This document shows, piece by piece, positions 55,625-64,000 of a stretch of DNA of 64,000 bases. The notes below the pieces were generated by a model. That model worked only from the letters and a program-made list of their open reading frames with translations, searched no databases and was not told where the DNA came from. How positions within the stretch are numbered: the stretch's first letter is position 1; every line of letters starts with the position of its first letter. The position numbers were made by a program, and so were the translations under genes. This DNA is from Strigamia acuminata (taxonomy: Eukaryota; Arthropoda; Chilopoda; Geophilomorpha; Linotaeniidae), in the NCBI GenBank assembly GCA_949358305.1, contig OX442318.1, positions 8,232,501-8,296,500 on the forward strand. The letters are read 5' to 3'.

Positions 55625-57765
55625 GAGTTTTAGCATTGCAACGACAGATGGCGCTTACTTCATTTTTGTGCGGGACAATTTAGATTAAGAACAAGTAAAC
55701 ATCTGTAATGCATGGACACATTACATATTAGACTTCTAAACCCCTTCTACACTTTTCTGTATAGAATTGTAGCAAAGAAAAACACATTCGGGACCGAATG
55801 TGAAGTCCTGTAGTTAATCGTCCTAAGTATTAGAACTGATAATACATTTGTTATTTGATGTTAATGATTTATTTTCTAATCGAGGACGCTATTGCAGTGA
55901 CGTCTTATTCTTGATTTTGTTGGTTACTGTGGTTACGGGCCTAACAATATTTTCAACCGGAGAACACTTGATAGTTTGGATAAGTCGACAAGTTTCGCTT
56001 CTACCATGTGGTTTTAAACACACACACACTCGTTTTTGCTATAAAAATGTATCCAGAAATAAATCTAATTGGAACTCCCAATATCTAAAAAGCAGAAGAA
56101 TCTAACTCATTGTAAACAAAGTCCAGGGAAGAAAAAAATTAAGTTGAAAACCAACAAAGTTTCATGAAAGATAAAAAACTATAAAAAAAAGAAAAAAAAA
56201 GAATAGAATTGCTGCAACTAGCTGAAAACACAATTGCATTGGAGGAATTTAACTTCATTCTCTTCACTTGGATAATGGATTTGTCCACTGAACCAGCCCT
56301 GTTTCATTAACTCTGCAAACTTCAATCACATTTCTTTACTTCTTTACTCCGACAACAACAAAAAAATAAACTTTCAGCCTGAAATTAAAATCAATCTCAC
56401 CAAGTACAATCAAGATTCACAAGTAACACTTTAGCAGACCCATTATTTATACAACTAAATTATATATCCAACAGATGTTTATTCAATTTGAGACTGCGGG
56501 TTTAAGCGTTATCGGCATTTTTACCGAAAACATGTACCAGGGGATATGGACTTTCAAAATAATCCAAAAAAAATAATTCCACGAATCAAAACGTCTGCTT
56601 TTGTTGCAACAATTCATTTTTTGCTCGCCAGAAATGAATCATTTAACATCTTCAACCGAAAATTCCCACCGCCGACTTCGCTGATAGAACTGCAGGGTGC
56701 CTTCGGGTTTTCGCAAGACTTTTTTTTGAGCTCAAAATCAGTCTAATCAAATTGAGGGATTAATTAAATCTCCATTTATAGTGCAAATTAAACTTATCCC
56801 AACCTCATTTAAGGCTCTCCAAGCCTTTGAAATACTTTCGCAAGACCTAAAACCCATTTGAACCAGTTAAGCTTATTACACAACCATTTGTACAGGTGTA
56901 GAATCATAATTAATGTCTGCTCCACATTACAAATTACGCTTTTAGCAGCTGTGCCACAAATTAGAAAAAAAGGCAAACTGCTGCCATCTGGTCAGAAATG
57001 CCTCAATTCGAACACTTGTTCTGAATTCCCTTCCACACATGTCTTTTACTAGAAGAATGTTTTCACTTTTTCAACAAAAAAAAATTATTTTAATTTTTCT
57101 ATCTAAAAATTTGGACAAAAATGAACAAGGAGAGTCTTTAAGTTGCTTTAAAGATAAAATGACTGCAGCAAGACCCCATCTAATGAATTTAAGAAGAAAT
57201 CAGTACAAAGTGTGCTCTTCATTAGCCAAAAAGGTCATTAGCAAATAGCATGAACTAAGTATGATAACAACTTTTCATGTTTTTAATAAGAGATGTTTTA
57301 ATAACTGTTCACAATTGGAAATCTAATACTCCCCTTACACTATCATAAAAGTAATCAAAATTAAATTCCTTTACAGCAGTCATCAAACACCATAAAAAAT
57401 GATTAAAAGCATTAAAAAGTTTACAAAACATAAAAATCTCCCACACACAAGATGAGATGGATTCAATAATAAAGTAAACTTTGGGTCCTTCTGGTCCCCC
57501 AGTAGGTGTGGTTGGGCCTGTTTTTAATAATTAAAACAACCACTCGGTTTAATTACTTCCACAACATCGCTTCTCCTTTTTCTTCTTCGATGCACCGTGC
57601 CTTTTGATGCAAACGATGAATCCGCCGAGCAATCTGTCAAAAAGACTGTCAATTGATTGCTTAAAATTTGCATAAACCAAAAGAAATGAGCAGTTTCTCA
57701 AAATCCCATTACGTTTGAGTGCTTTTCAAACCCAAATTAACACGAAACAAGAAAAACCGAGAGTT
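55625..57765. other. No recognisable gene
   Basis: Short frames on the plus strand (56546, 56858, 57039) lack supporting splice or start context. Confidence 0.35.
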
Positions 57766-57769
57766 AAAT

Positions 57770-57866
57770 CCCGTATTTCTTCGATTCTAAGACGAACTTT
57801 TTTTCCACACAAACATCACTATAAAGGGATGCGTCTTACAATCAAAGACACAATCTGTGAGACAAC
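57770..57866. repeat. Small inverted-end DNA-element fragment
   Basis: CGTATTTCTTCGATTCTAAG followed by ACGAACTTTTTTTCC and later GGGATGCGTCTTACAATCAA look like the two ends of a compact DNA element. The second end is incomplete. Confidence 0.4.
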
Positions 57867-57873
57867 TTTCTTA

Positions 57874-58175
57874 TACCATGTTTACATGCACGAAATATTT
57901 CGAGTAAGATGAAATATTCTGTGTGCACAACTGTCATGTAAACAGGGATGACAAGGATTATTCGAGTAGTAAATAATCACTCGCAGAAGGTTGTTTAATT
58001 CGAGTGAACTCGAACTATTTTTATTGCGCATGCGCGCATCGCTTCCGGCACTTCTCCATTAGTCGAAAACCGAAAGTGATCACGAATTATTTTCTGCATA
58101 TAAACACACCGACTGGATTTTTTCACCACTCGAATTAATCACCACTTGAAATATTCGGTGCATGTAAACGTAGTA
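57874..58175. mobile_element. 302-bp MITE, TACCATGTTTACA ends
   Basis: TACCATGTTTACATGCACGA followed by AATATTTCGAG is mirrored by CTTGAAATATTCGGTGCATG and TAAACGTAGTA. TTA precedes the left end. The terminal motif matches the MITE at 22293. Palindromic ACTCGAAT and ATTCGAGT motifs fill the interior. Confidence 0.7.
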
Positions 58176-58314
58176 AGTTAAAAGTCGAAAAAGTGATAAC
58201 AAGGAAGCGAGTCTAATTAAAATAAAGAGATGTCCAATGTTGTCCATTGAAAGGGCTATCTAGTCCAATAATTTTTTTTGATTGGACTTATACTTGGGGG
58301 GCCAACTTAACGAA

Positions 58315-58375
58315 GATCCTAGAAACAGTATCTTAGCCAGACAAGGAGATGAGAAACAAGTGATTCCAGCCGAAT
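58315..58375 (+). repeat. Rep-G copy 3 (short)
   Basis: CTAGAAACAGTATCTTAGCC followed by AGACAAGGAGATGAGAAACA matches Rep-G copies 1 and 2 across the hAT insertion point. Confidence 0.6.
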
Positions 58376-59308
58376 ACTTACTATGCCCAATATTGCTTGA
58401 ATTGAAACCAATTTAGTTCTCAAGGTGAGGGCGTGCCATTATAACTGATTTCTATGAATAACTTGCCGAAAAGGTATCAGCTTAGACCAATTTGTATAAT
58501 TCAGATTAAATGCAGTTAGTGAATGTTCTCCATCCTTTTTAACAATAACAATAATAAATTTCCCACATATTAAACTCATTTGTCAAAAACCCAGCATCTG
58601 TCTTGCAGGAAATCCCCTGCCGACTGCAAGTAAAGCAAATACGAGAGTGAAAGGAGCAAAGTAAGGATAAACATAGCAAATTGCTTTCGATGAAAACCAG
58701 CATCACATTTGGATGCAATGTAATTCTCGCCTTTGATGACCCTCATCGTTTCACAATTATTCAACCCTCAGAACTAATTCCTCTGAAATGTGCACAGGAA
58801 TGCAATTTTATGTGAGTGCGAGACATTTGACTCTCCAAATTCTTATCAGGTCGTGAAATTGCACGGCATCTTCCGCTGGAGGATTCGGGCCCTTGTCTTT
58901 AATACCCAATATACTATACTTCGCCTGGAACATTTCTGCCGTATGTTAAAGCTTAGTATAATACTTATTTAGTGGCTCTTATACCTGACTTCGATTAAAG
59001 GTGAACTGCACTTCGTGACAACGAGCGGGAAAGATTGGGAGCAGTAAATCCAACTCTCTACCTTCTCGTGGTTACCCCTAGCCCATTATGGCTTGTCTTC
59101 GTGGTATCGAACAGTGGCCATTTGAATCTACATTCTTTTGAAGCAGAAAATGAAACTATATAATCACCGATTCTGATAATAGTAGTTTCTATTCTACCGC
59201 AAGAACCAGAATCAGAAAACTATTGAGCCAAACTGTAATCTAAACGATGTTTCAGTGCTAGGGCCAAATTTAAGTATCATGGGGCCCTAAGCTACAGTAA
59301 ATACGGAA
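58376..59308. other. No recognisable gene
   Basis: Nothing structured seen. Confidence 0.4.
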
Positions 59309-59634
59309 ATATTTACTACAGTTCGCACCCTACATCTTGATGCCAAATTCATACTGCAGATACCATTCTGCGTAAACGATTTTCTAATTCCAGTCGTTAT
59401 TCAGCAGTATTAAGCCTAATATTATGCCTAATAAGGCTAAAATAAACAACAGCTTGACAATCCCATGTTAAATGAAAGCACAGTTTGAATTTAGTATCAA
59501 GATACCGAGCGCAAACCAGTGCTGGACTGGCCCGGTGGCCCCACCGTAGCCTGTCCGTGTGGCCCGACCCATCCAGATTTCCCAGTACTAAATTTGTATC
59601 CAGTCCAGCCCTGACGCAAACTATAGCTGTACAC
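59309..59634. mobile_element. Rep-F copy 4, split by a hAT-type MITE
   Basis: ACAGTTCGCACCCTACATCT followed by TGATGCCAAATTCA on the left is mirrored by TGAATTTAGTATCAAGATAC on the right. The right end resumes after the insert as GCAAACTATAGCTG. Confidence 0.72.
59517..59613. mobile_element. 97-bp hAT-type micro-MITE
   Basis: The ends CAGTGCTGGACTGG and CCAGTCCAGCCCTG are inverted repeats. The flanks GCGCAAAC (59509-59516) and ACGCAAAC (59614-59621) form an 8-bp duplication with one mismatch. The unbroken Rep-F copy near 36610 shows a single GTGCAAAC. GC content is well above the surroundings. Confidence 0.85.
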
Positions 59635-59717
59635 ACTGAATAAAGATCGACAGAGATTACCTTTTTCTTTTTCTACTTCAGCCGTGCACTGTAAGATCTA
59701 AGTAAATCAGCATACTA

Positions 59718-59815
59718 GCTGCTTTCAAAAACTCTAAAACGTATGCAAAACTTGTTTCGTGTTTGTACGCGACGTCATTCCAATTGAATAACATTTTAGA
59801 GTTTTTGAATGCACC
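59718..59815. mobile_element. 98-bp TA-MITE
   Basis: GCTGCTTTCAAAAACTCTAA is mirrored by TTAGAGTTTTTGAATGCACC. TA flanks both sides (59716-59717 and 59816-59817). Terminal arms are about 24 bp and the centre contains GACGTCATT. Confidence 0.85.
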
Positions 59816-59817
59816 TA

Positions 59818-60525
59818 CTGATAATTGCATTATTGGAGCCATCTGTCAAACTAGATTGAATCAATCATTCAAAATATGACAGAAAATATCTCAAACACAA
59901 ACCACACTATTAAACTATGCCAGAAATGTTCTCCACAAAAATTGTAACAATCAAATCAGTTTTGACACCCAACTCTCCAATTTCAATCTGAAACCACAAA
60001 CCAAATTCAACACTTTCTTTTCAAACTCTTAACAACCGTGTCCTCTCGTTCAGCAGCCATTCCACAACTTGTGGTCGCTGCTGCTTCGATTGTTCTCCAA
60101 CCACAAAAGCCACGTTCCACTTTCTTCTTTTTCTAAGCTCCCATCACTTATCGGTGAGTGCAGCTTCACACCACACCTCATCCCTTATCTCCTTACAGTC
60201 CAGAGAAAAGCAGAGGATCAAAGCAACATTTACATACGACTACACCCATTGATAACTCAACAAAGAAATGCAAATCCGCCGCTTGAAACTGCGGCCTGAA
60301 TTCTGTAATTTGCATGATGATAGGTTTGTTTCAAATCAATCACTTCACCGCCAAACTGAAATTGCTTGTAATTGTTCGACCTTATCACTCAAACACGCTT
60401 CCAATTGCTTATCAGATGACCGGTAATCGATTTACAATTATCCAATGCGTCATTCGTGACATTCATCGATTTCTTACAGCTCAGCGAAGCGTGAGAAATT
60501 TCTGTATATCATCGAAAACGCACGA
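59818..60525. other. No recognisable gene
   Basis: Chance frames only. Confidence 0.4.
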
Positions 60526-60527
60526 TA

Positions 60528-60663
60528 GCTGCATTCAAAAATAAAAATAAAAATTTTAGTTTAAGTGTATTTTAAGTTATAACATGGGTTTAAACAGAAA
60601 TCGACGTCATTTTTGGTTTAAAATTGAAGTAAAACACAAAATATTTTAGTTTTTGAATGCAGC
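60528..60663. mobile_element. 136-bp TA-MITE
   Basis: GCTGCATTCAAAAATAAAAA and TTTTAGTTTTTGAATGCAGC are inverted, with TA on both sides (60526-60527 and 60664-60665). It shares its end motif and an internal GACGTCATT with the 98-bp element at 59718, and its end motif with Rep-H. Confidence 0.88.
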
Positions 60664-60665
60664 TA

Positions 60666-61610
60666 CTGAAAACTTTGCGATATTATCATCTATGGTCGCC
60701 AACGCAAACCACCTGCCTCATTTTCATATCGCTAGAAACAGCATTATTCCGCTTTGTCACCCGTGGACTCGCAGATGCCTTCACTTCAATAAAAATAAAA
60801 CTTAAATTTTTTTCTCTTTTAAATTGTTAATTCGCACTTGTTTCTGTCCATTTAACACCACGTGCTAATTAAATTAGAATAACAATTACAAATTATCAAG
60901 TGTGAACCCTAAACAAAGCCTAAACAAACAAAAATTCGACCGAAAACCAACACAACACATCTAGAAATCCATCTCATTAACCAAACACCACTACCAGCCC
61001 ATTACATCCATCTAATCCACCCCCCAACAAAAACACCAGGTGTAGACTTCTCCTAGCATTCACTAACTCATTTTCCCACCCCATCCTACCAACAAACAAC
61101 TTCCCAACGCTTCCTCTGACTCATTTCAGGAAATGGTTCCTTTCTCTACCCATCAAAGCCTCTGCTCTTTCACAAAGGAAAGGGAGGCTATCAAAACTCA
61201 CCCCATAAAATAAATTAAAACCAAAAAAATAAATGTATGTACATATTACTTCTTCTTAATTCCACCAAAGCGCTTTCGACCATTTCTGGTTATCTTCACG
61301 CCAAGGCGTATTCATAAAGTCATGTTTAAATTGCAGTTAAAGATGTTTTGTTGTTTAAATGTCGTGCGCATGCCCACTGTGACTGAAAACAGATGAAAAT
61401 AATAAAATAACTCCTGGACTTTGGGTCACGATTAATTCTGGATGGAATAATTAATTCTAACAATATCGGCAATAGGTTTGGGCAAAGTTCGTAGATTCTC
61501 CTAAACAATTGTCTCCTTCAAATGTGGACATCCAGGGACTCAAAGAATCTAAACTCGCGTTTGACTAACATGAAAGAGTGTAAACTTTGGGTCCTGCAAC
61601 AACTTAACAT
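60666..61610. other. No recognisable gene
   Basis: Nothing structured seen. Confidence 0.4.
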
Positions 61611-61612
61611 TA

Positions 61613-61926
61613 AAGGGTTTCATAAATGACACGCTAAAGTGATTATTACGATTGTGACGATTATTGCGCTGAAGTGATTATCACGTGACGTATGTGGACC
61701 AATCACTTCAGCGCTTATTTATAATCATCTGAAAAGGAGTTTTTAGTGCCGAAGAATGCTTAAACTAAGGAAAAGAAAGTCGGTTGTAAATTAAATAAAA
61801 ACAAATAAAAGTCATGTGACATGCAGAATAATCACTTGGACCTGGCGTGGGTCCTCAATAATGCAGTGATTCTGATTATTGGAACAATCACTTCAGAGCC
61901 TTCAGCGTGTCATTTTTGAAACCCCT
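61613..61926. mobile_element. 314-bp TA-MITE
   Basis: AAGGGTTTCATAAATGACAC at the left and the inverse GTGTCATTTTTGAAACCCCT at the right form about 25-bp inverted repeats. TA flanks both sides (61611-61612 and 61927-61928). The interior is rich in AGTGATTATT and AATCACTT motifs. Confidence 0.82.
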
Positions 61927-61928
61927 TA

Positions 61929-63335
61929 TTAGTATTTCATGGAATGTTGAGGAAAGAAGAAATAAAAGTTGAAAGTGAAGATAAAATTAGAACAAAGAAA
62001 TTGATTTGCACTCTTCATGCTGGTTTGAGTGGCGACTTGTCGCTTGTCACATTTCTTACATTTTTTTTCTTTCATGTGGACGCCTGTTAAGGTTTTTATA
62101 GCAGTCATTACTTGAAGCAGAAAGCGTATTCTCACCTGCTCAGTGCCTATGCAAAAAAGTTTTATAAACTTTTGCGCCATTTTTACTCAGAAAAACATCA
62201 TTTTCTGTACTAAATGTCGCAAAACCTATGCTAAAATATAGAGTTGTACGCGTTACTGCAATTTGGTAACTCAGTGGATCCCAAACTTTTTCTGTTCGCA
62301 GCCGAAAGTTTTTAAATTTCAAACAGGAAGTTCAAATTGCGCATGCGCAACAGTTGGATTTCGGAAAAAATTAAGGCCGTTCAAAGTTGAAATCCGATTT
62401 CATTGATTTTTGAAAATTAAGAAAATCATGATTTCGGAAATCCATTTTATATTGAACGCACCTATTATTTCTTAGGGTATCCAGTCACATTTCTGTTACA
62501 TCGCCATTACATTTTATAATTTATAATTTGAAACTAAATTTCATACCTAATACTTATTAACAATTAAATCAAACAAATTTGAGCCTGTTCAAAACACGAC
62601 AAACTAATAATTTGAATAATTTAATCCCAAAAATGAATTAATTTATTGGCTGCTTCATTTATTATCGTTAATTATTGATATTTGAAATCTCTTTTATTCG
62701 AGGGGATTTAATGTTTGCATTGAAAATGACATGTTTTGTTCGAGAGAAATAGAAAATGGAAATTCTTTGTGACTTTTATTGTTTCTATTATTACTATGTA
62801 GTCATAGATTATATGGCTTTCCATTATTAGTGTATTGAAGACCTGTGGCGCTGGAAGGTAGGTTGGAACTTGGAATCCGGTTTCAGCTCTATTCAAACTG
62901 GAAGGAATGAACCTCGTCCAATCAGGGTCTATTTAAGTATTGCTTTCAGTGGTTAAGTTGAACTGTGGACTCGTTTGCAGATGAATAATAGATAAAAAAT
63001 TGCAACTTTTTTATTATATGTATATTTTTTTTATTTTCAAATTTTGTAAAAATGAGGTTAATTTAAAATTCTCAGCGCAAAATGGATTTTTTTTTTTTTA
63101 TATTTTTATTTCCATCTATGTAGAGGTCATTTTCCCATGAGATTTGTTCAAGTTGGAAAAGTATTACAGTAGTTGTGTGGTGGGTATTTTTATATGTAGT
63201 TTTATTTGGGAATGGTGACAGAATGTTTTTTTTTTTTTAGAATTTTGATTTAAATTTTTAAAATGTTACCATTTATTTCTTTGAGTTGGTTTTGTTGTCT
63301 GACTTAATTAAACATATTCAAAGGGAAATTTTATA
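61929..63335. other. No gene; possible MITE end near 62.46 kb
   Basis: ATTGAACGCACCTATT at 62452-62467 matches the right end of Rep-H. AAATTGCGCATGCGCAA (62335) contains a palindrome. The rest is AT-rich with T runs. Confidence 0.4.
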
Positions 63336-63339
63336 CATT

Positions 63340-63670
63340 TTTAAACATTTAAAAATAAAATTTTATAAAATTTTAAACATTTCAAAGAAAATTTATAAAA
63401 AAAAATTTTTTTAACATTACAAAGAAAATTTATAAAATTTTTTTTTTAAACATTTCAAAGAAACGTTATTAAAATTCCAAAATTCTGGTAATATTCTCAA
63501 AAAATCAGGTAAAATTTTATAAAATTCCAAAAAATCAGATAAAATTTTATAAAATTCCAAAAAAAAACAGGTAAAATTTTATAAAATTCCAAAAAAGCAA
63601 TTAAAATTTTACAAAATTCTAAAAAAGCAATTAAGATTATATTAAATTCCAAAAATCCCACAAAAATTTC
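63340..63670. repeat. AT-rich degenerate tandem repeat
   Basis: AAATTTTATAAAATTCCAAA with AAAATCAGGTA spacers recurs with a period near 35 bp and many slips. Confidence 0.75.
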
Positions 63671-64000
63671 CACAAAATTTCTTACAATTTAAACAAAAAT
63701 CAAATATTTAAAAATAGAAAACTCTGCACTTCCCCTAACAAACCCCAAGCTCCAACCCAACAAAGAAACAATTCCAGTCCACTAAAGAGCACTTAAACAA
63801 CTCTATTCAAAATTGACTAATTCCATCAAATATTACACCCCTTAAAACCAAGTCTCACCTACAAACTCAGCACTATTACACTAACAACACAGCCATTCCA
63901 TTCCCAGCCAGTGCACTAGGGAAAAGGCTTATCCACACATTTCACACATCATTGAAACCCCAAATCCCACGTTGGCAATGGGCTCCTAAACAACTAAAAC
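63671..64000. other. No recognisable feature
   Basis: A- and C-rich sequence; nothing structured seen. Confidence 0.4.

Overview
The window is AT-rich eukaryotic DNA that is poor in genes and rich in repeats. It looks like an invertebrate metazoan genome. The evidence is a spliced secreted C-type lectin gene with GT/AG introns, a TATA box and AATAAA, a Copia retrotransposon with a PBS resembling the animal initiator-Met half-tRNA type, and dozens of short non-autonomous DNA transposons. I cannot name the species. A short (CCTAA)4 tract and the WTSG/EPN lectin style are compatible with an arthropod, but that is weak evidence.

Two coding units are well supported. (1) A complete, apparently intact Ty1/copia element lies at 38770-43547 on the minus strand. 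It has identical 180-bp LTRs, a 5-bp target duplication AATAAC-free of ambiguity as AATAC, a PBS, a polypurine tract and one 1382-aa Gag-Pol frame. (2) A three-exon C-type lectin gene lies at 53799-55407 on the plus strand. It encodes a predicted 180-aa secreted protein with mannose-type EPN and WND motifs. A possible third gene is a four-exon minus-strand model at 33423-31687 whose phases all agree; I do not recognise its product. A few exon-like blocks (1828-2113, 15888-16139, 26711-27031, 31240-31690) are listed at low confidence.

The rest is mostly repeats. From left to right: 0-5 kb holds Rep-A copies carrying inserted MITEs and a Rep-H element. 5-13 kb holds a TA-MITE, four minisatellites and a TAA-flanked MITE. 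14-25 kb holds more Rep-A copies, a piggyBac-type MITE, a 41-bp minisatellite and pogo-like and Harbinger-like MITEs. 27-36 kb holds hairpin MITEs, the candidate gene, a 34-bp minisatellite and a Rep-A copy. 36-44 kb holds Rep-F and a Rep-H element hosting both a piggyBac-type MITE and Copia. 45-53 kb holds TA-MITEs, a hAT-type MITE, paired pogo-like MITEs and a GGG-ended MITE. 53.7-55.4 kb is the lectin gene, whose two introns each contain a hairpin element. 55-64 kb holds further MITEs, including a 97-bp hAT-type one.

No transposase reading frame is visible, so the DNA elements here would have depended on enzymes encoded elsewhere. Several insertions can be checked within the window, because another copy of the host repeat shows the unoccupied target site.
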